Origin: Alphaproteobacteria bacterium
GTDB taxonomy: Bacteria; Pseudomonadota; Alphaproteobacteria; RF32; CAG-239
Length of the DNA stretch: 64,000 nucleotides
Assembly: GCA_017460085.1 (NCBI GenBank)
Contig: JAFUBQ010000001.1
Coordinates: 62,001-126,000 of the forward strand
Direction: 5' to 3'
Both the position numbers and the translations under genes were made by a program. Of this stretch, positions 1 through 10,299 are shown piece after piece. The notes under the pieces were generated by a model that saw only the letters and a program-made list of their open reading frames with translations, was not told the origin of the DNA and did no database searches. Each line of letters opens with the position of its first letter. The stretch's first letter is position 1.

Positions 1-2
1 TG

Positions 3-596
3 GGAAAGGAATTGCAGAAAATTTTGCGTAATAAAGGTTATGTGGTGTATTTGACACGTGATACTGATATTTTTATTCCATTGCGGCAACGAATTAAAAT
101 TGCTCAAAAATATAAGGCGGATTTGTTTATGTCGCTTCATGCTGACAGTGCGGCTAATCGTAATGCAACCGGTCTTTCGGTTTATACACTTTCAGACACA
201 GCTTCCGATAAAGAAGCGGCAGCATTGGCCGAGCGCGAAAATAAAGCCGATATTATCGGTGGTATAGATTTAGGCGGTAATACCAAAGAAGTTAATGATA
301 TTTTGATTTCATTATCACAAACCGATACGCGAAATAAATCTTCTAAATATGCTACATATTTGGTAGGTGAAATGGCTAAATGTGTGAAATTAGTGAAAAA
401 TACGCATCGCTTTGCCGGTTTTGCGGTGTTAAAAGCGCCGGATATTCCGTCGGTTTTGTTGGAAATGGGATATTTATCTAATCGAACCGAAGAAGCTAAT
501 TTACAGCAACCTTCATATCGCAATAAATTAGCGCAAGCGGCAGCAAAAGCGATTGACCATTATTTTCAAGACCCGGAAATTGCGTCTAACTATTGA
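3..596 (+). CDS. amiC: N-acetylmuramoyl-L-alanine amidase, C-terminal part (5' end outside window)
   Basis: Zinc-dependent periplasmic amidase (Amidase_3 family) that removes stem peptides from glycan strands during cell separation. The reading frame is open from base 3, so the N-terminus lies outside the window. Seen: the conserved SLHADS segment with a zinc-ligand His near visible residue 46, and LLEMGYLSN near residue 150 carrying the catalytic Glu. The stretch between them has the inserted regulatory segment typical of AmiC-type enzymes. mrcA follows 73 bp later on the same strand, an arrangement common in alphaproteobacteria. The family assignment is firm; the amiC label rather than another paralogue is inferred. 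Confidence 0.9.
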   Translation, partial: GKELQKILRNKGYVVYLTRDTDIFIPLRQRIKIAQKYKADLFMSLHADSAANRNATGLSVYTLSDTASDKEAAALAERENKADIIGGIDLGGNTKEVNDILISLSQTDTRNKSSKYATYLVGEMAKCVKLVKNTHRFAGFAVLKAPDIPSVLLEMGYLSNRTEEANLQQPSYRNKLAQAAAKAIDHYFQDPEIASNY

Positions 597-668
597 TAGA
601 TTTTTATTGCAATTTTTTCATATTGTAATACATTGCCAGTAATATTAACGATAAATTTGAGAGACTAA

Positions 669-3089
669 ATGCTGCGGTTTTTATCATATATGGCCAGTAT
701 GGCGCTGTTTTTTTTGATTGTATTGGTTGTGGTCATAACTTATTGTATCACAAAAATCAATATTACTATTCCTGATTATCACCAGTTGGAAAATTATGAA
801 CCGCCGGTAACTACCAGATTGTTTGCCGGTGATGGACAAGTGATGATGGAATATGCTGCGGAAAAACGTTTGTTTGTGCCTATTGAGATGATTCCGGATA
901 TGGTGAAAAATGCTTTTATTGCCGCTGAAGATAAGCATTTTTACCATCATTCCGGTATTGATTATTTGGGAATTATTCGTGCCGCTATCGGAAATTTGCG
1001 CAAAATGGGTTCAGGCAAGCGTCCGGCCGGTGCTTCAACCATTACCCAGCAAGTGGCAAAAAACTTTTTACTCAGTTCAGAGCTTTCATATATTCGCAAA
1101 TTAAAAGAAGCAATTTTGGCACGCCGCATTAACAAGGCTTTTTCCAAAGAACATGTGTTGGAACTTTATTTAAATGAAATATATTTAGGTAACAGAGCTT
1201 ATGGTGTGGCGGCTGCGGCAATTAATTATTTTGGTAAATCCCTTGATGAGCTGACGTTGGAAGAAGTTGCTTATTTGGCGGCACTGCCTAAAGGACCGAA
1301 CAATTATAATCCTAAAACACATTATGAGGCGGCAATTGCACGGCGTAATTGGGTAATTGACAGAATGGTTGAAGACGGTTATGCCGATAAAGAAACGGCA
1401 GAAACGGCAAAACAAAAGCCGTTGCAAGTGGTGGAACGTAAAAGCGGATTTTTGAAAGATACGGAATATTACAGTGAAGAGGTGCGTCGTTCAATTAGCA
1501 ACAATTTTGGCGATGAGGCTCTATATCAGGGTGGTTTAATTGTTCGAACAACGGTTGATCCGAAAATTCAGAGCATTGCTACTAAGGCTTTTCGCAAGGG
1601 CTTAATTGCCTATGATAGACGGCACGGCTGGCGTGGAGCAACGGCAAACATTGATATAGATGAAAATTATAAGCAAAGTCTTAAAAATGCAAAATTAACC
1701 GCCGGTGCTGAACCAACTTGGCAAAAAGCGGTGGTAATTAAAACAACCAAAGACAAAGCTGAAATTGAAACAGCAGAAGGTGAAGTGGGAACAATATGGC
1801 TGAAAGATTTAGCTTGGGCACGTTATAAAGAAAAGGGTAAAAACATCGGACCGGTGCCGACGGCAATGGAGCAGGTTCTGCACAAAGGCGATGTTATTTA
1901 TGCGGAAAAAGATGCAGAAAACAAAAATGCTAAAAATGCGTATCAACTGCGCCAAATTCCAATTGTGGAAGGTGGTATGGCGGTAATGGATCCGCACACA
2001 GGTAAAGTTTTAGCATTGGTAGGTGGTTTTTCTTTTGCAAAATCACAATTTAATCGTGCCACACAGGCATATCGACAAACCGGCTCCAGCTTTAAGCCAT
2101 TTGTATATTTGACAGCACTTGAAGAAGGATATTCGCCGACCGATTTAATTTTAGATGCTCCGTTTGTTTTAGACCAAGGTGTTGGTATGCCAAAGTGGAA
2201 ACCGGTTAATTTTTCTAAGAAATTTTACGGCTTAATGACTTTGCGCCGCGGTGTGGAGCTTTCTAAAAATTTGATGACTGTACGTTTGGCGCAGGATATC
2301 GGTATGGATAAAATTGTTGATATGGCGCGTCGGGTAGGGGTTAATGACCATTTAGCACCATATCTTTCGTCATCTTTGGGTGCTTCCGATACCAGAGTGA
2401 TTGATATGGTCGGAGCATATTGCACTATTGTAAACGGCGGGAAAAAAGTACCTCCATACATGATTGAGCGCATTCAAGACCGTAAAGGGAGAACAATTTA
2501 TAAGCATGAACAGTCGCCGTGTGATGATTGTGTGGCGCAAAAATGGGAAAATCAGGAAGCACCGGATTTTCGTGTTTTACGTGAGCAGGTTGTTGACCCG
2601 TTATCCGCTTATCAGATGACTTCTATTTTGGAAGGAGTAGCAACAAGAGGTACCGGTGCTCGTTTGAACGGTTTGCATCGACATTTAGCGGGTAAGACCG
2701 GAACAACTAATGAAACAAAAGATGCTTGGTTTGTGGGATTTTCACCGGATTTAGTGGCTGGAGTTTACGTTGGGTTTGATGAACCGGAAAGTTTAGGTCG
2801 CGCTGAAACTGGTGCATTTGCCGCATTGCCGATTTTTTATGATTTTATGGCTGAGGCCCTTAAAGATGTGCCGGATACGGCATTTCGTATTCCTGCCGGC
2901 ATCAAATTAGTACGGGTTAATCCGAATACGGGAAAACCTGCTTCTCCGACAGATGAAAGAGTTATTGTTGAAGCATTGAAACCTGATTTTGATTTTAATA
3001 ATCGCCAGCGTGTTATCGGTAACAGCGATTCCGGTGTGGTAGGGGCTGAGCAAGATGATAGCAATTTGCAAATTGGGGGAGAATATTAA
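669..3089 (+). CDS. mrcA: Penicillin-binding protein 1A, bifunctional glycosyltransferase/transpeptidase
   Basis: Class A PBP of 806 aa, normal length. It polymerises lipid II and cross-links peptidoglycan at the inner membrane. A single N-terminal transmembrane helix (residues 5-28) is followed by a GT51 domain with EDKHFYHHSG (about residue 86) and ASTITQQVAKN (about 121). An OB-like insert follows, then a transpeptidase domain with the SxxK serine in TGSSFKPF (about residue 474), an SKN-type motif in ELSKNLMT (about 534) and the KTGTTN box (about 677). The stop codon overlaps the prfB start (TAATG), so the two are probably translationally coupled. Confidence 0.97.
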   Translation: MLRFLSYMASMALFFLIVLVVVITYCITKINITIPDYHQLENYEPPVTTRLFAGDGQVMMEYAAEKRLFVPIEMIPDMVKNAFIAAEDKHFYHHSGIDYLGIIRAAIGNLRKMGSGKRPAGASTITQQVAKNFLLSSELSYIRKLKEAILARRINKAFSKEHVLELYLNEIYLGNRAYGVAAAAINYFGKSLDELTLEEVAYLAALPKGPNNYNPKTHYEAAIARRNWVIDRMVEDGYADKETAETAKQKPLQVVERKSGFLKDTEYYSEEVRRSISNNFGDEALYQGGLIVRTTVDPKIQSIATKAFRKGLIAYDRRHGWRGATANIDIDENYKQSLKNAKLTAGAEPTWQKAVVIKTTKDKAEIETAEGEVGTIWLKDLAWARYKEKGKNIGPVPTAMEQVLHKGDVIYAEKDAENKNAKNAYQLRQIPIVEGGMAVMDPHTGKVLALVGGFSFAKSQFNRATQAYRQTGSSFKPFVYLTALEEGYSPTDLILDAPFVLDQGVGMPKWKPVNFSKKFYGLMTLRRGVELSKNLMTVRLAQDIGMDKIVDMARRVGVNDHLAPYLSSSLGASDTRVIDMVGAYCTIVNGGKKVPPYMIERIQDRKGRTIYKHEQSPCDDCVAQKWENQEAPDFRVLREQVVDPLSAYQMTSILEGVATRGTGARLNGLHRHLAGKTGTTNETKDAWFVGFSPDLVAGVYVGFDEPESLGRAETGAFAALPIFYDFMAEALKDVPDTAFRIPAGIKLVRVNPNTGKPASPTDERVIVEALKPDFDFNNRQRVIGNSDSGVVGAEQDDSNLQIGGEY

Positions 3090-4214
3090 TGCGGGCCGAC
3101 TTTTATAATTTAATTGCAGAAATTGAGCAATCATTATTGTTGCTCAGGAGGTATCTTTGACTATGATAATGCCGTAATTCGTTTGGAAGAATTAGAAACA
3201 CTGACGGCAGATGCGGATTTATGGGATAATCCGGAAAAAGCGCAGAAATTGATGAGCGAAAAGAATATTTTGGCGCAAAATTTGCAGCAATACAATCAAT
3301 TCAATGAAAATCTAAAAGAATATACCGAAATGGTTGAGTTTGCTGAAGAAACCGAAGATGAAGCAATGTTAGCAGACTTGCAGCAGAATTTGTTGGCTTT
3401 GCAAGAGCAAACAAAACAAGCTGAGCTAGAGTCGCTGCTTTCAGGAGAGGTAGATGCCAATGACGCATATCTAGAAGTACATGCCGGAAGCGGCGGAACA
3501 GAAGCCATGGATTGGGCGGAAATGCTGCTTAGGATGTATACTCGTTGGGCTGAAAACAAAAAATATAAAGTTGAACTGATTGAAGAAACAGAAGGTGATG
3601 TGGCCGGAATTAAATCTGCTACCATTAAAATTAGCGGGCATAATGCTTATGGCTGGCTGAAATCTGAAAGCGGTGTGCATCGCTTGGTGCGCATTTCTCC
3701 GTTTGACAGCAATGCCAGAAGACACACCAGTTTTGCTTCCATAGGTGTTTATCCGGTAATTGATGATGATGTGCAAATAGAGATAAATCCGGCAGATTGC
3801 CGAATTGATACATATCGTGCCAGCGGTGCCGGAGGACAGCATATTAACAAAACCGATTCGGCAGTGCGTATAACCCATATTCCGACCGGTATTGTTGTTT
3901 CAAGCCAAACGCAACGTTCACAATTTCAAAATAGAGATAATTGTTGGAAAATGTTGCGGGCGCGCTTATATGAGTTAGAAATGCAAAAAAAAGCCGATGC
4001 GGCGCAAGTAGCACGCGATAACCAAGGAGATAATGGCTGGGGATATCAAATACGTTCATATGTTCTACAGCCGTATAGATTAGTGAAAGATTTGCGAACA
4101 GATGCTGAAACAACCGACTGTAAAGCTGTTTTAGACGGAGAAATTGATTTGTTTTTAGCCGCTGCTTTGGCGCAAAAGGTTGGTTCAGATAATTCTGCGG
4201 AGATAAAGCAATGA
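3089..4214 (+). CDS. prfB: Peptide chain release factor 2 (programmed +1 frameshift)
   Basis: RF2 recognises UGA and UAA stops and triggers peptide release. The first ORF starts at ATG 3089 and stops at an in-frame TGA (3158-3160) after 23 codons; translation continues in the +1 frame from GAC at 3159. The complete product is about 374 aa, the usual RF2 length. The body carries the GGQ loop (SGAGGQHINKTDSAVRITH region, about 3823-3880) and the RF2 SPF tripeptide in VRISPFDSNA (about 3690). An ATG-only call beginning at 3114 lies in the wrong frame for the true N-terminus. It overlaps both mrcA and the following AsmA-like gene by a few bases. Confidence 0.96.
3143..3160 (+). promoter_or_regulatory. 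prfB autoregulatory +1 frameshift site
   Basis: The bases read CTC AGG AGG TAT CTT TGA C. An internal Shine-Dalgarno-like AGGAGG sits just upstream of CTT-TGA, as in the classic bacterial prfB shift site. When RF2 is scarce the ribosome pauses at UGA and slips from CUU to UUU, restoring RF2 synthesis. The site is seen directly; the mechanism is known from E. coli. Confidence 0.95.
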
Positions 4215-7200
4215 AAAAAGTATCACCGCAAATTTATTTTTTACGCCGTATACTTCATTATTTCGGTATAGGTTTGCTTATTGTATTGCTGCTTTTTTTG
4301 TGGTCTCTATATCGCGGACCGATTGCAGTTCCTTATTTAAAGCCATATATTATTCAAGCATTGAATTATGATGAAAATGACTATAAAATAGACATTGGTG
4401 ATGTTAATATAGAATTGGTACGTTCAATTCAACCGCTTCGCGTTACGGCCAAAAATATCAGCCTAGAAAAAAAAGACAATACATTTACGGTTACGGCTCC
4501 TAAGTTATATCTTTCTTTCAGTTTAAGGGCGCTTTTGAAAGGAATTATTGCGCCGAGTGACGTAAATTTGAAAAATCCTACTGTTAATATATATGCTTCA
4601 TATGGTGTTGCAGAAGAACAGGTTAATGAAATTAATAAGAAAAAGATAGAATTTTACGTTGAAAAATTGCGTGATTTTCTTAACCGCTATAATTCAGCTG
4701 AAAAAATTTATCCGGAGAGCTTCGTTAATAACATTACCATAAACGATGCAGAAGTTGAATTTCATGAAATAGAACTAGACAGATATTGGTTGCTTTCTGA
4801 TTTAGATTTTGAATTTAATCGTCATTTTATTAATATGAAAGTTAACAGCAATGCGTTGGTTAATATTAATGATAAAATTGCTTCGGTTGGATTTGAGGGA
4901 GAATATCATGCCAATGCCGATAAAATGAATATAGAATTTTATTTTTCAGATTTGGTTTTAGCGGATTTAATAGGCACATTTAATGAAACAACTGAAGATA
5001 ATGTATTTTCCACGATGAGTATTCAAGTGCCGGTAAACGGCAAAATTTCAACAGAGATAGATTTATCGGAAGTTTTGCAAAATGCACAAGAGGCGGCAGA
5101 TAATTTGAGTGGCGCAATAGAAAAAGTGGTATTTGAGCTTGATGGTGGTCAAGGATATATTGCTTTTAATGGCGAAGAAAAATATAATTATGCCGTAGAT
5201 GAGGTTGCATTGTCCGGTCAAATCAGCGGCGGAATTGATGAAGTTGAAGTTAAAAATGCCGAATTTATAATGGATGGGCAACAGGCCATAATAGATTTTT
5301 ATGCCAGCGGTTTTGCTACATATTTTTTAGAAAATTCTCTGAAAAATGTTAATATGCGTCTTAGTGCGAATGTGGAAAAATTTCCGCTTGAAAAATTATC
5401 TGTTTTTTGGCCGCGCTATATGGCCGAGCCTGCGTGGCAATGGTGTAAAGACGGTTTAGTTGGTGGTATTGCTCAAAATGCTAAATTTGTTTTTAATTTT
5501 GGTTATGATGAAAAAAATGTAAATTGGGGATTAAAAAACTTAGAAGGTACGGCAGAATTAGCTGATGCTGATTTATACTATTTAGATGGCATGCCGTTGG
5601 TTAATGATATATATGGCACTGCGCATTTTTCGGATAATAATATTTTAATAAATATTGATAAAGGGGTTAGCAACGGAGTTATTATTACCGGCGGAAAAGT
5701 TGATATTTATGATTTGGATAAAGAGCAAAATTATATTTCAATTAATGTTATCGGTAATTCTAAAGTTGCAGATGCTCTACGATTAATTAATAATAAGCCA
5801 TTGCAAATTACTTCGGAAATGGGCTTAAATCCGAATGATATAGAAGGGGATATAGATATAAATTTAAAACTTGATTTTGAGCTTAAACAAGACTTAGAGA
5901 GTAAAGATATAAAAGTTGGTGTGTCGGCGCAAATGCATAATATTTTAAGTAAAAAACTATTGGCAAACTATACTCTTTCAGCAAAAGAAGCAAATTTGCA
6001 GGTTAATACCAAGGGGTGGAGCTTAGCGGCAGATGCTGATGTTAGTAATATTCCGGTGCATATAAATATGAATGAAAATTTTGCTGATAAAGACTATAAA
6101 AGCAAATGTAAAGTTTCTTTTAAACTGGACGATGCCGCCAAAAACGCATTAGGAATAAATTGGTCGGTTTTGCAGGCGCCTAATATGGAAGGATATGCCG
6201 ATATAACTGCGGATGTCGTGGTGAATAAAAACGATTTAATTGATGTTGCGGTGAAGGCTGATTTGCAGCATACAAAACTTGATTATGCTTACTTGGGATT
6301 TGTTAAAGAAGCCTCTCAGCCGGCGGAAGCAAATGTTAAGTTACAACTAAAAAAAGATAAGGTTCTCAGTGTGCCGCAGTTTAGCTTAATTAAACAGGCA
6401 TTTGTTATGAGCGGTAATATATCAATGTATGACAGCGGTAGGGTTAAAACAGTTGATATAAGCAAAATCAGCGGCCATAAAACCTCAGCTAGAGCAAAAA
6501 TAAATTTAACCGATGCAGCGTTGCCACGCATTAAAATAGATGTCAGCGGAACAAGTTATAATCTAACTCCTCTGTTTGATAAGTCGGAAAAAAATAACAA
6601 TGAAAAAGCAAAAGAAAGCGGTTTGGTTAATGAAGATGATGGGTTAGAAGAACTTAATGATGCCGATATTTTTATGAGTGTTAACAGTTTGTGGACTAAT
6701 GACACAACGCCAATACAAAATTTTGCTGGTAACGTAAAATTACGCCATGGTATAGGAATTGATGAAGTTCATATTGTTGGTAATTATGGAGTTGATAAGT
6801 CTATTAAGCTAAATTTAAATTATGCACCGCGAGGCAATAAGGAACACTTTTTGACGGTTGATAGTAATAATGCCGGCAGCACTTTGAAAGTTTTGCGTTT
6901 GTATGAAAATATGGTGGGAGGAACGCTGAAAATTGAGGCACGTCGCAACATGGATAAAAAATTTATCGGTCATGCTACGGTGCGAGATTTCAGTATTCGT
7001 AATGCGCCGGTTGTGGCTAGATTGTTATCGGTAGCCTCTTTTACCGGTATGTTAGATTTATTGACAGGTGAGGGATTAACATTTACCCATTTCCACGCGC
7101 CATTTGAATATCAATATAAAACTCTGAAACTGAAGCATGCAAAAGCAGAGGGCAATGTAGTAGGTATTACCACCATAGGCACTTATAATCGAGATACCGA

Positions 7201-7438
7201 CAATATTAATATGCATGGGGTAATGGCACCGGCATATAGCTTGAACAGATTGCTCGGGAAAATTCCGGTAGTTGGAAATTTGCTTTCCGGTAAAGATGGT
7301 ACAATTTTTGCCGCAGACTATAAAATAGATGGTTCTGTTGATGATCCGCAGGTTGATATAAATTCTCTGTCAATTTTGAGTCCGAATTCAATGAAAGAAT
7401 GGTATAATCAAAATTTTGGTGAAGGTGATGATTTTTAA
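4211..7438 (+). CDS. Giant AsmA-like/DUF3971 (YhdP-type) envelope protein
   Basis: A 1075-aa protein with one N-terminal membrane anchor (about residues 12-34, rich in Leu/Val/Ile) followed by a long beta-rich periplasmic part. The C-terminal about 150 residues (from GGTLKIEARR to the end) match the AsmA-like C-terminal domain, with short Gly-rich segments such as GTYNRDTDNINMHG. Proteins of this type are thought to bridge the periplasm and carry phospholipids to the outer membrane. The start overlaps the prfB stop by 4 nt, so it is probably in the same operon. The family is clear; the exact orthologue (YhdP, TamB or another AsmA-like) is an inference from size and domain position. Confidence 0.8.
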   Translation: MKKVSPQIYFLRRILHYFGIGLLIVLLLFLWSLYRGPIAVPYLKPYIIQALNYDENDYKIDIGDVNIELVRSIQPLRVTAKNISLEKKDNTFTVTAPKLYLSFSLRALLKGIIAPSDVNLKNPTVNIYASYGVAEEQVNEINKKKIEFYVEKLRDFLNRYNSAEKIYPESFVNNITINDAEVEFHEIELDRYWLLSDLDFEFNRHFINMKVNSNALVNINDKIASVGFEGEYHANADKMNIEFYFSDLVLADLIGTFNETTEDNVFSTMSIQVPVNGKISTEIDLSEVLQNAQEAADNLSGAIEKVVFELDGGQGYIAFNGEEKYNYAVDEVALSGQISGGIDEVEVKNAEFIMDGQQAIIDFYASGFATYFLENSLKNVNMRLSANVEKFPLEKLSVFWPRYMAEPAWQWCKDGLVGGIAQNAKFVFNFGYDEKNVNWGLKNLEGTAELADADLYYLDGMPLVNDIYGTAHFSDNNILINIDKGVSNGVIITGGKVDIYDLDKEQNYISINVIGNSKVADALRLINNKPLQITSEMGLNPNDIEGDIDINLKLDFELKQDLESKDIKVGVSAQMHNILSKKLLANYTLSAKEANLQVNTKGWSLAADADVSNIPVHINMNENFADKDYKSKCKVSFKLDDAAKNALGINWSVLQAPNMEGYADITADVVVNKNDLIDVAVKADLQHTKLDYAYLGFVKEASQPAEANVKLQLKKDKVLSVPQFSLIKQAFVMSGNISMYDSGRVKTVDISKISGHKTSARAKINLTDAALPRIKIDVSGTSYNLTPLFDKSEKNNNEKAKESGLVNEDDGLEELNDADIFMSVNSLWTNDTTPIQNFAGNVKLRHGIGIDEVHIVGNYGVDKSIKLNLNYAPRGNKEHFLTVDSNNAGSTLKVLRLYENMVGGTLKIEARRNMDKKFIGHATVRDFSIRNAPVVARLLSVASFTGMLDLLTGEGLTFTHFHAPFEYQYKTLKLKHAKAEGNVVGITTIGTYNRDTDNINMHGVMAPAYSLNRLLGKIPVVGNLLSGKDGTIFAADYKIDGSVDDPQVDINSLSILSPNSMKEWYNQNFGEGDDF

Positions 7439-7901
7439 AAAAATCGGCATAGATTTTCATGGCGTTATACATCGTGAACCTGAGTTTTTTAAAAGGTTTG
7501 TAGAATTTGCCGTTGCAAAAGGCTACGAAATATATATTGTCAGCGGTGGTCCGCGGCAAACTATTATCGATTTTTTGGCCGCACACAAAATTCCATATCA
7601 TCATTTATGGTGTATTATAGACCAGCCGGAAATAAACGAAAATACCACGTTTTGCGCTGATGGCTCGTTTCGAGTTAATGATATGTTATGGGATAAGGCT
7701 AAGGGAGAATATTGCCAAAACGAAGGTATAAATTTGCATATTGACGATAGTGTGGTTTACGGAAAATATTTTACTACTCCGTATTGCAGGTTTGACGCAG
7801 ATGAAAGCGTTTTCATATGCAATGGAAAGTGTTTTACTGCTAATATGGAAATATCAGAACTGTTAGAAAATTTACAAATTGTGACAATCAGCGAATGTTA
7901 A
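7428..7901 (+). CDS. Small HAD-like protein
   Basis: About 157 aa from ATG 7428, preceded by GAAGGTG; it overlaps the end of the AsmA-like gene by 11 nt. Residues 6-13 (IDFHGVIH) resemble HAD motif I but have His where the second catalytic Asp (DxD) normally sits. IVSGGP near residue 42 resembles motif II, and HIDDSVVYG near 106 resembles the acidic motif IV. A HAD-type fold is likely. Phosphatase activity is uncertain because of the DxH substitution. It converges with the DUF1349 gene and overlaps it by 14 nt. Confidence 0.6.
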   Translation: MIFKKIGIDFHGVIHREPEFFKRFVEFAVAKGYEIYIVSGGPRQTIIDFLAAHKIPYHHLWCIIDQPEINENTTFCADGSFRVNDMLWDKAKGEYCQNEGINLHIDDSVVYGKYFTTPYCRFDADESVFICNGKCFTANMEISELLENLQIVTISEC

Positions 7902-8451
7902 GGTCACGCAATACAGCTTCAAAATCATCGCGCTGCGGTGCGCAAATATAGGCCCCGACTTTAATGTCATCAACATCATGTAATAGATAAAATTTACGCA
8001 GCTGAACATAGTCTTCACCATTAAGCGAATAGCTGGCAATGTAGCAACTGTTACGGCGTTTCAGGCGATACCATACATGTTTGGTTCCGCGCGGCAACGG
8101 AAGTGTTGCTAAATCAGAAAAACCATCGTTGGTCAAACTGGTCGCCAGCATCGGGTTTTCTTCGTCATCATACATAATAGAAGCCTTGAACCAATTATTA
8201 ACATCGACCCGCAGCATAAGCCCGCATTGGTCAAATTGACCGGCATTCGTAAATTCCCAATCTAAATCGCAGCAAAAATCACCTAAAGCATAACAATGAA
8301 AAAAATGTCCGTCATCTTTACGAAAATTAAAACGAGCACAACACCAAAAATCCGTGCGATATTTTGCCGTCACAAACATACCGTCATCATCAAAACGCAC
8401 GCGCGCCGGTTCATTAAGCCAATCGAATTGTTTTAGTGTTTCCAACAGCAT
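7888..8451 (-). CDS. DUF1349 family protein (concanavalin-like fold)
   Basis: 187 aa, normal for DUF1349. Typical elements are WEFTNAGQFDQCGLMLRVD (about residues 65-83), the WFKASIMYDDEE segment, and a C-terminal KVGAYICAPQRDDFEAVL block. The fold is a lectin-like jelly roll; no enzymatic activity is established for the family. It directly follows dnaJ: its start at 8451 coincides with the last base of dnaJ, so the two are probably cotranscribed. Confidence 0.8.
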   Translation of the reverse strand: MLLETLKQFDWLNEPARVRFDDDGMFVTAKYRTDFWCCARFNFRKDDGHFFHCYALGDFCCDLDWEFTNAGQFDQCGLMLRVDVNNWFKASIMYDDEENPMLATSLTNDGFSDLATLPLPRGTKHVWYRLKRRNSCYIASYSLNGEDYVQLRKFYLLHDVDDIKVGAYICAPQRDDFEAVLRDLNIR

Positions 8452-9392
8452 TAAAAACTCCTCACTGCATAGTTTTCAATTTTATCAGCCGCCGCATCTA
8501 AATTTACTGATTTTTCTTTCGGTAATACAATTTGTAAATTAATGATTTCATCGCCTTGCCCAGATTTTGCCTTAATTCCTTTGCCTTTCAAACGCAATTT
8601 TTCGCCGCTTGAAGACATTGGCGGCACAGTCACCGCCACTTTTCCGTTGATTGTCGGCACAGTAATTTTAGCACCTTTTATGGCTTCCACCACGGAAATC
8701 GGCAAATCAAGCAATATATTCAAATTATCGCTCTTAAAGTAAGGATGCTCTTCAACATTAACCGTAATTAAAACATCACCGTTTTCACCGCCGTTAATAC
8801 CTTCTCCGCCCAAACCTTTTAAGCGTAGTGTTTGACCGCTTTGCATACCGGCCGGAATTTTAACATTTATATTTTTTGTGCCTAAATTTACCGTTTTTTC
8901 AACACCGTTTGCTGCATCTAAAAAACTTACCCGCATATTGTAAGCCTCATCTTGGCCCTTGCGCGCCATATTACGTCCGCGCCGAGCACCTTGAGCCGCA
9001 CCGCCGAATTGCGAAAAAAAATCGCTATCAAAAATAGAAGAAAAATCAAACCCTTCTGCACCGCCAAAACCACCGTTTCCGGCATGAAAACCACCGCCAA
9101 ACGGATTACCGCTATATTGCCCATAACCACCGGCACCGCCGAAACCGGCACCGAAACCGGTTGGCTTGCCATCGGCATCTATTTCATTATTATCATATTT
9201 TTTGCGTTTTTCGGCATTACCGATAATATCGTATGCATTGGAAATTTCCTTGAATTTTTCCGCAGCTTTTGCGTCATCTTTATTTAAGTCCGGATGGTAC
9301 TTACGCGCCAGCTTGCGATATGCTGACTTTATTTCAGCTTCGCTGGCTGATTTATTAACCCCTAAAACCTGATACAAATCTTTATTCATCAT
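8451..9392 (-). CDS. cbpA: Class-B J-domain co-chaperone (CbpA/DnaJ-like)
   Basis: 313 aa. Residues 5-70 form a J domain with the HPD tripeptide (KYHPDL) that stimulates DnaK ATPase. A Gly/Phe-rich linker follows (about 75-125). Two C-terminal substrate-binding domains begin at [13 protein letters not shown]. The CxxCxGxG zinc-finger repeats of true DnaJ are absent, which fits the CbpA/DjlA-like class B. ATG at 9392 (a second ATG follows at 9389) is preceded by a GGGAGA ribosome site. It is upstream of and probably cotranscribed with the DUF1349 gene. Confidence 0.9.
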   Translation of the reverse strand: MMNKDLYQVLGVNKSASEAEIKSAYRKLARKYHPDLNKDDAKAAEKFKEISNAYDIIGNAEKRKKYDNNEIDADGKPTGFGAGFGGAGGYGQYSGNPFGGGFHAGNGGFGGAEGFDFSSIFDSDFFSQFGGAAQGARRGRNMARKGQDEAYNMRVSFLDAANGVEKTVNLGTKNINVKIPAGMQSGQTLRLKGLGGEGINGGENGDVLITVNVEEHPYFKSDNLNILLDLPISVVEAIKGAKITVPTINGKVAVTVPPMSSSGEKLRLKGKGIKAKSGQGDEIINLQIVLPKEKSVNLDAAADKIENYAVRSF

Positions 9393-9425
9393 TTTTTCTC
9401 CCTATCTGATTATATAGGGATAAAC

Positions 9426-9812
9426 TTAGTTTGATGCAAGATTAACGCAATCAAATGTAGCACGTCTTTTATTATTGCGATACATATAAATATCACGCAA
9501 ATATGCCTTCAAACCATTGCTGTTTTCAAAACAATATGCTGAAGCTAAGCTAGCCACATCATCAATACGCACATCGCTATATTCATAAACCACGTAATTT
9601 TCACCAGCAGCTTTAACTACAATATTTTGCCGATATCTTTCGGCATCGGAAGCATACTTAGGTGCATATGCTGCTTTTGGAGTGGTTATTACGGCTTGCT
9701 GTTCCGGCGTTTCATCTACCCATATTTCGCTCAAAGTTTGCGGTTGACTATTATCTAATTGGCAACCAAAACATAAAAACGACATCAAGCCGATGTATAT
9801 AATTTTTCTCAT
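9426..9812 (-). CDS. Small hypothetical lipoprotein
   Basis: 128 aa beginning MRKIIYIGLMSFLCFGC: a short positively charged start, a hydrophobic stretch and a lipobox (CFGC) with Cys at residue 17. The rest contains YAPKYASDAERYRQNIV and YVVYEYSDVRIDDVASLA, a pattern of short secreted proteins in alphaproteobacteria, and two further Cys. The function is unknown. It is a separate gene upstream of dnaJ on the same strand. Confidence 0.7.
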   Translation of the reverse strand: MRKIIYIGLMSFLCFGCQLDNSQPQTLSEIWVDETPEQQAVITTPKAAYAPKYASDAERYRQNIVVKAAGENYVVYEYSDVRIDDVASLASAYCFENSNGLKAYLRDIYMYRNNKRRATFDCVNLASN

Positions 9813-10081
9813 ATTACCTCACTTGCCTTATAGCTTAATGATTATACTTATGTAGATTAATATAGACTAAAGATATTAAGTAATTCTTAAATGCGGATAA
9901 TTTTCTGATAGACCAAGGTAATTATTTGTTTTATATATGGAATAGCAAAAAGAAATTATAATTTAATTATAAAAAATATCGTAAAATCAAAATGTTTTTG
10001 TATCAAAAATATAATTTTTTTGCAAAATATAAAAATTTTAGTTGATTTAATTTTTTTTTGTATTAAAAGGAGTGTTGCTAA

Positions 10082-10158
10082 CGGAGTGTAGTTCAGCCTG
10101 GTAGAACGCTACGTTCGGGACGTAGAAGTCGCTGGTCCGAATCCAGTCACTCCGACCA
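10082..10158 (+). tRNA. tRNA-Pro(CGG)
   Basis: 77 nt including encoded CCA. The acceptor arms CGGAGTG/CACTCCG pair perfectly. The anticodon stem CTACG/CGTAG encloses loop TTCGGGA, giving anticodon CGG. The T stem GCTGG/CCAGT has loop TCCGAAT. It is the likely integration target of the island, because part of its 3' end recurs near 10912 and 57090. Confidence 0.95.
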
Positions 10159-10166
10159 AACTTAAC

Positions 10167-10194
10167 AAGTCGTCTTTAAAGGCGACTTTTTCTT
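10167..10194 (+). terminator. Rho-independent terminator after tRNA-Pro
   Basis: Inverted arms AAGTCG/CGACTT with an inner CTTTAAAG palindrome, followed by a T-rich tail. Confidence 0.75.
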
Positions 10195-10299
10195 TTATTT
10201 TCAATAAGTCAAACTGGTCCGTGTTATATATTTTTAAAATAACCTATCCCAACCAATTACACGGACTTTTTATGATGACACTGTAGAAAAATCAGGCAA